Below are positions 26,128 through 34,037 of a DNA stretch of 64,000 nt, one piece after another. The stretch lies in NCBI RefSeq assembly GCF_019375475.1, contig NZ_JAHXGQ010000003.1, positions 744,001 to 808,000 of the forward strand, written 5' to 3'. Both the position numbers and the translations under genes were made by a program. The stretch comes from Saccharothrix obliqua (lineage in GTDB: Bacteria; Actinomycetota; Actinomycetes; Mycobacteriales; Pseudonocardiaceae). The notes below the pieces were generated by a model. That model was not told the origin of the DNA. It was given only the letters and a program-made list of their open reading frames with translations, and did not search any database. The stretch's first letter is position 1. Every line of letters starts with the position of its first letter.

Positions 26128-26945
26128 CGCCGCACCCCCGTCAGCTGGATGGCCCGCATCGGGCACGCCCTGGCGGCCGACCGGACGTCCTGGTTGCGTG
26201 CCGTGCCGGGGTGCTGCCGGTACTGCAACCGGCCGTCCTCGCGGAGGTGGAACACGTCCGGCGCCTCGGTCTGGCAGAACCCGTAGCGGTGGCAGCGCTG
26301 GTTGTCCACGCTCACCACCAGCGGAGCGGACTTGTCCAGCCGTTCGGGCGGCGCGGTCTCGCCGTCGACCAGGCCGAGCCGGATCAGCAGCACGGGCGGT
26401 GCGGCCCGCATGGCGGCCAGCACCAGGGCGGGCGCGGCGGCGGTGAGGCCGGCGATCCACCAGCGGTCGACGTCGCTGTTGGCCCACGCGCCGAGCCACG
26501 AGTGCGCCACGCCCAGCGCGATCGCCGCGTAGGCGAGCTGGTGGAACCGCAACCAGTTGCGGTAGCGGAAGAAGCGGTGCAGACCGGCGGTGATCGCGAT
26601 GGCGACCATGAGGTCGAACGCGATGATGCCGAGGGCGTGCCGGAACTCCCCGTTCATGAACGGCACGACGACCTGGAAGCCGGTGACCACCCGCTCGTCC
26701 AGGAACAGCAGTGCCGACGCGTGCATACCCGCCGCGCCGAGCGTGAACGCGGCCAAGACCATGTGGCCGCCGCGCAACGCCTGGTGCCCGGTGACGCGGC
26801 GGACCCACCCGGTCGCGGTCAGGACGCCCCAGCACAGGGTCAGGCACATCAGCAGGTACGCCAGGCGCGCGGACAGCGCGGCGATCTCACGCACCCCGTT
26901 GTCGTGGGCGTTGATCCCGGCCGCCAGCACCACGTCGACGCTCAT
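26124..26945 (-). CDS. ferric-reductase-like membrane domain fused to a ferredoxin
   Basis: 273 residues in two parts. Residues 1-205 are a membrane domain of five to six helices with several histidines on helices (GGHMVLAAF, GMHASALLF, FRHALGIIAF, LRFHQLAYAA, VAHSWLGAW), resembling the heme-binding ferric reductase transmembrane domain. Residues 215-273 are a small ferredoxin: CHRYGFC, then ACPMRAI, a three-cysteine [3Fe-4S]-like pattern as in P450 partner ferredoxins. The FAD reductase encoded next could pass electrons through this ferredoxin to the hemes or to the P450 encoded upstream. ATG 26945 overlaps the DUF4142 gene (ATGA). The fusion is noteworthy. Confidence 0.82.
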   Translation of the reverse strand: MSVDVVLAAGINAHDNGVREIAALSARLAYLLMCLTLCWGVLTATGWVRRVTGHQALRGGHMVLAAFTLGAAGMHASALLFLDERVVTGFQVVVPFMNGEFRHALGIIAFDLMVAIAITAGLHRFFRYRNWLRFHQLAYAAIALGVAHSWLGAWANSDVDRWWIAGLTAAAPALVLAAMRAAPPVLLIRLGLVDGETAPPERLDKSAPLVVSVDNQRCHRYGFCQTEAPDVFHLREDGRLQYRQHPGTARNQDVRSAARACPMRAIQLTGVRR

Positions 26946-27715
26946 CCCGCGGCCCTCGGCTCGTAGCGGGCGAACAGCCGCACGACGAAGAACGTCCCGA
27001 CGATCGCCAGCAACGCCAAGGCGATCCCTAGGAACACCTCGCCGCGACCCGGCAGCGGCTGGTGCGGTGCGCCGTCGGTCGACCCCACGTACAGCGATGA
27101 CGCCCGGACCAGTCCCGTGCTCTCCAGCAACGTCATGTGCCGCATCACGTATTCGTTCGCCGTCTGCGCGAACGAGCGCATCACGTCGTTGCGGGTGGCG
27201 GAGCGGACCTGGGCGATCAGCAGGAAGATCGTGCCGTGCGCCTCCCTGGTGAGGTTGGCCCACGCGTCGTCCGCGTCGTGGCCGTCCTTGCCCAGGATCT
27301 CCTCCTGCCACGCCTGTTGCAGAGGGGTCGGCGAGTCCGGCAGCGGCATGCCCAACTGGGCAACGGTCCGGCCCACCATCTCGTCGAGCACGTGGTGCTC
27401 CTCCGAGAGCTGCCGGGCGACCGCGCGAACCCGTGAGTTCGTGGAGCGCTCGGCCACCTGCCGACTCGTGGGACCCTCCCAGAGGTTGGCCCAGCGGACG
27501 TTGATGAGCAGGTTCCGGTCGTACTGGGACAGCGGCCCCCACGGGGTGTCCCGGTCGGCGCGGTCCTCGTCGCCCCGCACCGGGTCGACGTCCACAGTGG
27601 ACACCTGGTCGTGCGCGAGTGCGGCCGTCGGGAACACGACGCCCATGGCCACGACCGCGAGCAGTGCGAGCACCCGCCGCGTGGCACGACGGATCACCGC
27701 TGATCGGGTTGGCAT
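26942..27715 (-). CDS. DUF4142 secreted, C-terminally anchored protein
   Basis: 257 residues. Residues 1-35 form a signal peptide ending at TAALA; residues 60-205 are a four-helix DUF4142 (ferritin-like) domain with RNLLINVRWANLWEG, SEEHHVLDEMVGRTVAQLG and FAQTANEYVMRHMTLLE; residues 228-247 form a single membrane helix followed by Arg. It is probably tethered outside the membrane. The first gene of the redox/conservon run, it overlaps the ferric-reductase-like gene (ATGA). Its His/Glu positions might bind metal, but no function is established for the family. Confidence 0.83.
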   Translation of the reverse strand: MPTRSAVIRRATRRVLALLAVVAMGVVFPTAALAHDQVSTVDVDPVRGDEDRADRDTPWGPLSQYDRNLLINVRWANLWEGPTSRQVAERSTNSRVRAVARQLSEEHHVLDEMVGRTVAQLGMPLPDSPTPLQQAWQEEILGKDGHDADDAWANLTREAHGTIFLLIAQVRSATRNDVMRSFAQTANEYVMRHMTLLESTGLVRASSLYVGSTDGAPHQPLPGRGEVFLGIALALLAIVGTFFVVRLFARYEPRAAG

Positions 27716-27930
27716 GGAACGCTTCCCCCTCTCCGGGCACCGACCGGGGCACGCACGGCGGTGCGCTGTCGAGGCTTCCCCGGTCGGTGGTGCGGGTAGT
27801 CAAACCAATTCGCGGTCGCAGCGGAAGCGCTCGGGGCGGACCTGGAACTTTCGGGCAGGCTGTTCGGGTCGGCGGGCGATCGGGGGCACAGCGGTTACGA
27901 TGGTGTGGGCACCCGGTGTCCACAGTGGAA

Positions 27931-27956
27931 GACCCGCCCACGGCAGTGGACGGGTC
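27931..27956 (-). terminator. terminator of the P450 gene
   Basis: GACCCGCCCAC (27931-27941) and GTGGACGGGTC (27946-27956) pair with one mismatch around the loop GGCA. The hairpin begins 6 bases beyond the stop codon of the minus-strand P450 gene and separates it from the DUF4142-led operon. Confidence 0.75.
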
Positions 27957-27962
27957 TCCGCC

Positions 27963-29180
27963 TCACCAGGTGACGGGTAGCTCACGCACCGTGTAGAAGA
28001 CCGCGTTCTCGTCGAACACCAGCTCCTCCAGCGGTACGGCCGACGCCAGGGCGGGCAGGCGCCGGTAGAGGGTGCTGTAGACGACCTCCAGCTCCACCCG
28101 GGCCAGGGGAGCGCCGAGGCAGAGGTGCCTGCCGTGACCGAAGGCGACGTGGTGGCGCGCCTTGCGGCGGACGTCGAGCACGTCGGGGTCCGGGAAGGCG
28201 GACGGGTCCCGGTTCGCGGTGCTCTTCACCGCGATGACGCCCTCGCCCGCGCGGATGAGCCGGCCGCCGATCTCCACGTCCTCCCGCGCGACCCGGCGGG
28301 CCTCGGTGTGGGTGATCGACAGGTAGCGCAGCAGTTCCTCCACCGCGCTCGCCACCAGCGCGGGGTCGTCGCTGTCGCGAACCAGGCGGAGCTGGTCCGG
28401 GTGCGCCAGGAGCGCGACCGTGCCCAGGGCGATCATGCTCGCGGTGGTGTCGTGCCCGGCCACCAGCAGGAGCTGGCCCAGCACGGCGATCTCGTGCGCA
28501 GTCATCGCGCCGGTGCCGAACTGCTCCACGGCCAGGGTGCTGAGCAGGTCGTCACCGGGGTCGGCGTGCTTCCTGACGACCAGTTCCCCCAGGTACGCGT
28601 TCAGTTCCCCACTGGCGGCCATGGCATCTTCGGGGTCGGGTCGGTCCATGACGAGCGTGCGGGCCACCCCCTGGAAGAAGTCGCGGTCGGCGTAGGGCAC
28701 GCCGAGCAGTTCGCAGATCACCCGCGACGGGACCGGTAACGCGAACGCCTCCACCAGGTCCACCGGCTTCGGGCCGGCGATCATGTCGTCGACGAGGTCG
28801 TCGACGACCCGTTGGACCCGGGGCCGCAGGGCCGCCATCCTCCGGACCGTGAACCAGGCGGTCAGCAACCGCCGCTGGGCGGTGTGCTCCGGCGGGTCCA
28901 TCTGCATCAACGTCTTCATCGTCGTGTCCCGAGCCCTGCTCACCGCGTTGGTGTGCGGGAAACCGGGCCGGGTGGCGTCGACGCTGATCCGCGGATCGGC
29001 CAACAGCGCGCGGACGTCGTCGTAGCCGGTGACGAGCCACGGGGCGCTGCCGTCCCACAACCTCGCCCGGGAAACCGGTGCCCGTTCGGCTTGCCGGGTC
29101 AGCTCCGGCGCCGGGTCGAACGGGCAGCCCGCGGCGCGGGCCATCGGGAACGGCGGCATCTCTGCCCTGTCTTCGGTCAT
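27963..29180 (-). CDS. cytochrome P450
   Basis: Soluble bacterial monooxygenase of 405 residues. The I-helix oxygen-binding motif AGHDTT, the K-helix ExxR (EELLR), the PERF-like region DPSAFPDPDVLDVRRKA and the heme-cysteine loop FGHGRHLCLGAPLAR are all intact. The pattern is near CYP105/CYP107-like actinomycete enzymes; the substrate is unknown. ATG 29180 follows GGAGTCTCC-type purines on the minus strand. Conservons are often linked to a P450, and the ferredoxin and FAD reductase genes nearby could supply its electrons, but a hairpin separates the transcripts. Confidence 0.92.
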   Translation of the reverse strand: MTEDRAEMPPFPMARAAGCPFDPAPELTRQAERAPVSRARLWDGSAPWLVTGYDDVRALLADPRISVDATRPGFPHTNAVSRARDTTMKTLMQMDPPEHTAQRRLLTAWFTVRRMAALRPRVQRVVDDLVDDMIAGPKPVDLVEAFALPVPSRVICELLGVPYADRDFFQGVARTLVMDRPDPEDAMAASGELNAYLGELVVRKHADPGDDLLSTLAVEQFGTGAMTAHEIAVLGQLLLVAGHDTTASMIALGTVALLAHPDQLRLVRDSDDPALVASAVEELLRYLSITHTEARRVAREDVEIGGRLIRAGEGVIAVKSTANRDPSAFPDPDVLDVRRKARHHVAFGHGRHLCLGAPLARVELEVVYSTLYRRLPALASAVPLEELVFDENAVFYTVRELPVTW

Positions 29181-29299
29181 GGAGACTCCCACGTCGTCTT
29201 GTCCGGAGTGGTCGCGAACCCGGCCGCTCCGGTGAATCGCGTTCGCATCATGGCGGGGCGACGCGGCGTGGTAATCGGACAAAACGGACGTGAGTTGCC

Positions 29300-30223
29300 T
29301 CACATTTCTGGGCCGGCTTCTTGGCGAAGGCGGGAACGGTACTCGCCCGGGGGTAGGCCGCGAGCACGTCGAAAGGCCCGGCTGAAGGCGTGCGGAGAGG
29401 CGTAGCCGACCGCGCCGGAGATCGACTCGACCGGCTCGTCGGTGTCGCGGAGCCGGACGGACGCCAGGTCCATGCGCCACCGCGTCACGTACGCGCCCGG
29501 CGTCTGCCCGAGGGCGGACCGGAAGTGCCGGTGCAGGGTGGTCCGGGAGACCGCCGCCGCAGCCGCCAGGGACTCGGTGGTCCAGGGGTGTTCCGGTCGG
29601 GTGTGGACGTGCGCCAGGGCGGCGCGCACGACCGGATCACGCGGCGCGCCCGGCCAGGAGCCGGACCGCTGCCCCGGGTGGCGGGCCAGCCAGGCGCGGG
29701 TCAATTGGATGAGCAGGAGGTCGATGATGCTGTTGACGGCGGCGGTGGTGCCGATCTGCGGCTGCGCGAGTTCCGCCGCGAGGAGTTCGACGGTCTTCCG
29801 GAGATGTGCGTTCTCCCGGCTCGTGACGTGCATGGGCCGGACGAGGGAGGCGAGCACCGGCGTGCCCGCCTCCTGCTCGTGGCGCAGGACGAGCACTTCG
29901 GTGCGCGCCGGGGCCGAGCCCAGGTGCAGGGCGCCGCCGTCGGTGAGGGCCTGGCCCTTCCGGTCGCAGGGACCCAGCCTCGTACCGGACCCGCCGGCTA
30001 TCCCGAGGGCGGTGCCCGGCGACAGCAGGACGGCGTCCCCGGCCCGCACCTCCAGGGGTTTCCCGCTCGGGACGTGGAGCCACATCGTGCCGCGGGACAC
30101 CACGTGCAGTGCCGCGGCCGGATGGGGGTCGAGCCGCACACCCCACGTTCCTCCGGCCCGCAGCACGACCTTGGGCGCCCACCGCGCGCCCGCCACGCGG
30201 AACTCCTCCGCGAGTACGTCCAT
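29300..30223 (-). CDS. AraC-family transcriptional regulator (cupin N-terminus)
   Basis: 307 residues. The N-terminal half is a cupin-like sensing domain (ALHVVSRGTMWLHVPSG, VRAGDAVLLSPG). The C-terminal 100 residues hold two helix-turn-helix motifs: TTESLAAAAAVSRTTLHRHF and the second with SISGAVGYASPHAFSRAFRR. It ends with PPGEYR, as in most AraC proteins. The gene follows the oxidoreductase gene after 20 bases on the same strand and may control it, as is common for AraC/zinc-free MDR pairs. Confidence 0.9.
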   Translation of the reverse strand: MDVLAEEFRVAGARWAPKVVLRAGGTWGVRLDPHPAAALHVVSRGTMWLHVPSGKPLEVRAGDAVLLSPGTALGIAGGSGTRLGPCDRKGQALTDGGALHLGSAPARTEVLVLRHEQEAGTPVLASLVRPMHVTSRENAHLRKTVELLAAELAQPQIGTTAAVNSIIDLLLIQLTRAWLARHPGQRSGSWPGAPRDPVVRAALAHVHTRPEHPWTTESLAAAAAVSRTTLHRHFRSALGQTPGAYVTRWRMDLASVRLRDTDEPVESISGAVGYASPHAFSRAFRRARGLPPGEYRSRLRQEAGPEM

Positions 30224-30243
30224 CGTTCGTCCCGTTCTCGGCT

Positions 30244-31152
30244 TCAGACCACGTCAAGGACGATCTTCCCGTGCACCTTCCGCGCGAACAGCGCCCGGAC
30301 GGCGTCGCCCACGTCCCGCCAGTCACCGCGCAGCCCGATCGCCGCCGAGAGCCTCCCGGCGGCCATGAGGCCCAGCAGGTCCGTCATGTCCCGGCCGGTC
30401 GGCGTCAGGTCGCCGAAGGTGGTGATGCCGCGGGGTTCACCGATGCCGAACAAGGCTTCGGGCGGGAACGTGGTCTCCTGCCCCGACGCGTGACCGACCA
30501 GGTGGATGGTGCCGCCCTCGGCGAGCGCGCTCCACGCCTGAGCCACCAGTGGCCCGCCGACCGCGTCCAGGACGAGGTCGAACCGGTGCTCGGTACCGGC
30601 CAGGTCGGTCAGCACCTCGTCGGCCCCGAGTTCGCGGAGCCCGGCGGCCCGTTCCGGGGAACCCACGAGTGCCGTCACCCGCGCGCCCGCCAGCGCCGCC
30701 AACTGGACGGCGAAGTGCCCCACGCCCCCGCCGGCGCCGGTGACCAGGACGTCGCGCGCCAGCAGGGAACGCTTGCGCAGCACCCGAAGCGCGGTGACCC
30801 CGGCGATTCCCAACGCGGCCCCGTCGGCGAGGTCCACGCCGTCGGGGACGGCGCTGAGCGAGGCGGGGTTGACCGCCGCCCGTTCCGCCCACGCGTGGGC
30901 GGACATCCCCAGCGCGACACGCGTGCCTTCGGGTGGCCCCGAGCCGTCGGCCGCGGCACGCACCACGACACCGGCCGCGTCGTGGCCGTGCACCGCGCCG
31001 GCCGGCCACAGGTGCGGGTACTTCAGCTCTCCGAGGTTGAGGCCGATGTGCCGGATCTCGACCAACGCCTCGTCGTTGGACGGCACGGGCTCATCGACAT
31101 CGGCGAACCGGACGGGGCCGGCCTCGCCGTGATCGACCACAAGGGCGCGCAT
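30244..31152 (-). CDS. MDR-family NADPH:quinone oxidoreductase-like protein
   Basis: 302-residue medium-chain dehydrogenase/reductase without the zinc-binding residues. The N-terminal GroES-like domain has HGHDAAGVVV; the Rossmann half has LVTGAGGGVGHFAVQLA and the strand-loop ALVGSPERAAGLRELGADE. These are features of quinone oxidoreductases and enoyl reductases that use NADPH. It ends FARKVHGKIVLDVV, a normal family C-terminus. It is co-directional with and upstream of the AraC gene. The substrate is unknown; detoxification of quinones or enones is plausible. Confidence 0.87.
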   Translation of the reverse strand: MRALVVDHGEAGPVRFADVDEPVPSNDEALVEIRHIGLNLGELKYPHLWPAGAVHGHDAAGVVVRAAADGSGPPEGTRVALGMSAHAWAERAAVNPASLSAVPDGVDLADGAALGIAGVTALRVLRKRSLLARDVLVTGAGGGVGHFAVQLAALAGARVTALVGSPERAAGLRELGADEVLTDLAGTEHRFDLVLDAVGGPLVAQAWSALAEGGTIHLVGHASGQETTFPPEALFGIGEPRGITTFGDLTPTGRDMTDLLGLMAAGRLSAAIGLRGDWRDVGDAVRALFARKVHGKIVLDVV

Positions 31153-31443
31153 GGGTGTGGTTCCTTCGCATTGGTGATGCGCCTGGACGCTCGGCGGCAG
31201 CGGGCGGAGTGCGTGAATGTCGCCTCCTCGGAACCCTACGCAGCGCCAGGACGGCGACCAGCCCCGTGAGAGTCGATCAGTTGCCCATCTGTGCCAGTGC
31301 GCGTCGTCGAACCCAGTTACGCGGCCGGATGCGACGAACCCGGTCACCCGACCACTCAGGTGGCCACGGTGCCGCTCCGCGGTCGGGAACTCCGCGGACA
31401 CCGCACCGACGGACAGGTACGCGGGAGATTCTTCGTCACCGGT

Positions 31444-32505
31444 TCATCCCTCCCCTTCACGTGCCGTTGCGGCCAGGTTGGCAGTCGGTCGGGCGACTTG
31501 TCGTTGGCCGGCAGCGCACGGGTGTTGGCTTTCCGCGCGGTCGAGTGCGGAGAGCACGCGGTAGTCGCGGGGTGGAATCCCGTAGGCCGCGCGGAAAGCG
31601 CGGCTGAAGTGCGCCTTGTCGGTGAAACCCCAGCGGCGGGCGATTGTGCCGACCGGCCGGGCGACCAGGGCGGGATCGGCGAGGTCGCGTCGGCAGCGCT
31701 CCAGCCGGTCGCGCCGGATCGACGCCGCTACGCCCACACCCAGGTCGCTGTGCAGGCGGTGCAACTGGCGCACCGAGATGTGGTGGGCCGCCGCGATCAT
31801 GCCGGGGGTCAGGTCGGGATCACCGAGGCGCTGCTGGATGAACGCGTCGATGCGGGCCAGCAGCGCCTGCCGGCGGCTCTCGACGGGCACCCGCCCCGTC
31901 ACGTCGAGCAGCTGCGCCCACCACATGGTCAGCAGGTCCAAAGCAATGCCCGCGAGCCGATCGGCCTCGGCCGGGTGGTGGAGGAAATCCACCTCGGCGA
32001 GGTTGCGGGCGTAACGCGTGGTGAGCTTGCCGAGCCCGTCGACCGCCGGCAGGCGGACGCCGGTGAGGGTGGCCAGCCGGTCCGCGGGCAGGGGCAGCGC
32101 GCGTCTCGGCACGACGAGGGCCACATCCGAAATGAGGTCGGGATCGCCGTGCGCGTACCCCTGAAAAGGAATCGACGAGCTGAGCGCGATGATTTCGGCG
32201 TCGGTCGCCCCGGCCCTCCGGTCCGCGGTTTCGAGAATGCACTTCCCGCGCCGCACCAACGAGAGCTGGAACACCTCGGGGTCGGCCTGTCGGATCATCC
32301 TCGCCGTGCGGCGCGACCGCAGCGGGGAGAAGACCATGTCGGCCACGGTCAGGTCGCTGAACCCGCGGACCCGTGCCGTCGCCTGGAAATCGGCGGCGTC
32401 GGAGTAGATGTCGGTGGCCAGCAGGGAGTTCTTGGTCATCTCGTGCCAGACCTCGAACCGTTCGCCCCGCGGCAGCTCTTCGGTGCGCACGACGGTCTCG
32501 TCCAC
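31444..32505 (-). CDS. AraC-family transcriptional regulator (AraC_binding_2 type)
   Basis: 353 residues. The N-terminal 200 residues match the large binding domain found in AraC proteins next to amidase or nitrilase genes (FEVWHEMTKNSLLA, FQLSLVRRGKCILE). The C-terminal DNA-binding domain has MIAAAHHISVRQLHRLH and the second helix-turn-helix ending GFTDKAHFSRAFRAAYG, then IPPRDYR. The GTG start at 32505 follows GGGGAGG. It is divergent from the amidase pseudogene (213 bases between them), a common regulator/amidase arrangement, so it has probably lost its target. Confidence 0.88.
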   Translation of the reverse strand: MDETVVRTEELPRGERFEVWHEMTKNSLLATDIYSDAADFQATARVRGFSDLTVADMVFSPLRSRRTARMIRQADPEVFQLSLVRRGKCILETADRRAGATDAEIIALSSSIPFQGYAHGDPDLISDVALVVPRRALPLPADRLATLTGVRLPAVDGLGKLTTRYARNLAEVDFLHHPAEADRLAGIALDLLTMWWAQLLDVTGRVPVESRRQALLARIDAFIQQRLGDPDLTPGMIAAAHHISVRQLHRLHSDLGVGVAASIRRDRLERCRRDLADPALVARPVGTIARRWGFTDKAHFSRAFRAAYGIPPRDYRVLSALDRAESQHPCAAGQRQVARPTANLAATAREGEG

Positions 32506-32718
32506 GGAATGCCTCCCCGCATTCGATGTCCTCGTGCGGAACCGTAGTCGGACCGCCGGGTTCGACCGCACCGCCGAACGCGCGAGACCGCATTCCACTC
32601 CGGCGGGGCGGGTCGGTGACGTGGTGCACGGCTGACGCGGCCCCGGAAGACAAGACTGTTTCTCCCGCTTTCCGCGCCCTAGGTTCCCCACCACCGAAGC
32701 GAACCAGGGAGAAGACAC

Positions 32719-33790
32719 GTGACTCGACTATGGGCGATGAGCGCCCGCGAACTGGCACGGCTCGTCCAGGACCGGGAGGTGTCGGCGCGCACCTCGACCG
32801 GATCGACCAGGTCAACCCGGCGCTCAACGCGGTGACCGCCGTGCCGGCCGACCAGGCGTCACGGGCCGCGGACGCGGCCGATGCCGCGGTGCGGCGTGGT
32901 GAGCCGGCCGCGCCGTTGCGGGGTGTCCCGATGACGGTCAAGGAGAACATCGACGTGGCCGGTTCCGCGACCACCCTCGGCATCGCCGGCCTGCGGGACG
33001 CGGTGGCCGGCGGGGACGCGCCGCACATCGCGGAACTCCGCGCGGCGGGTGCGATATCGCTCGGTCGGACGAACATGCCCGAGTTCGGGATGCGTTGGCA
33101 CACCGCCAACACGCTCCGGGGCGCGACCCGCAACCCGTGGTCGGCACGCCACACCCCCGGCGGTTCGAGCGGCGGTGACGCCGCGGCGGTCGATCTTACG
33201 GCGACCCGTGGCACGTGCCGGCACCCCTGGCAGGCCCTCCGGTCCCGGCGCCGCCGCGGGTCCGGGTCGTCACCGATCCCGGCGGCCCGGTCGACCCGGC
33301 GGTGGCCGCCGCGCTGCGCCGGGCGGCGGGCCTGCTCGCCGAGGCCGGCTACCCGGTCGAGGAAGGCAGGCCCCCGGCGCTGGAGCGGGCGGGCGAGATC
33401 CACCACCGCATCATGGCCACCTGGGCCGCGGCCGCGGGCGGCCCGGCGTTCGACCCCATGATGGAACGTGCTGCCATCGCGCGGAAATGGCACACCTGGA
33501 TGAGCGAGGCACCGCTGGTCCTCGCGCCCGTCGCCACCCGGCCGGCCTTCGGGACCGGGGCCGACCTCGACCCGGCGTGGCAGGCGGGCCGGCCGGGCGC
33601 CATCCGCACCAGCCTGGCCGCCAACCTGCTCGGCCTGCCCGCGGTCACCGTCCCCGTCGGCGTCCGGGACGGGTTGCCGCAGGCGGTCCAGGTCATCGGT
33701 CCGCGGTTCCGGGAAGACCGCTGCCTCGATGCCGCGGCGGCGATCGAGGCGGGCACCGAACCGCTCACACCCGTCGACCCGCGAACCTGA
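32719..33790 (+). pseudogene. amidase (amidase signature family), broken by two deletions
   Basis: Amidase homology is spread over three frames. The GTG start at 32719 opens with LWAMSARELARLVQDREVSAR; the frame shifts near 32787, where about 13 bases are missing compared with the usual ELVDAHL segment. The second part has AHLDRIDQVNPALNAVTAV, the catalytic-lysine block MTVKEN and the cis-serine GGSSGG. Near 33195 it jumps to the third frame at YGDPWHVPAPLAGPP, omitting about 100 codons, including the region of the nucleophilic serine. The rest (33197-33790) is a normal C-terminal half. The product cannot be active. Two sequencing errors of this size are unlikely. Confidence 0.82.
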
Positions 33791-33918
33791 ACCACGGGGT
33801 GGGGCCCACCCCACCGGCGATCGGGCTGCCTACAGGATCGCGGTCGCCACGCATCGTCCCTACGTTGGCTGTCACGGGCGGCTGCCCGGTCGGCCCGAAC
33901 GGCGAAGGGATCAACACG

Positions 33919-34032
33919 ATGCGATTCAAGGTTCTCGGCGGGTGCGTCGCGGTGCTCATCGGTGCGCTCCTGGCCGGAGCGGTGCGGCGTCGGCGGGCGG
34001 CTGAGCCCCAGCCGTTGCGCCTTGTGTCCTGA
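33919..34032 (+). CDS. 37-residue peptide with a signal sequence, possible gene remnant
   Basis: ATG 33919 with GAAGGGA nine bases upstream opens a short frame: MRFKVLGGCVAVLIGALLAGA, a plausible signal peptide, followed by only 16 residues rich in Arg and ending PQPLRLVS. It may be the truncated start of a lost secreted protein, consistent with the decayed amidase next to it, or a real small peptide. It meets the convergent esterase gene 5 bases beyond its stop. Confidence 0.35.
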   Translation: MRFKVLGGCVAVLIGALLAGAVRRRRAAEPQPLRLVS

Positions 34033-34037
34033 CACCG

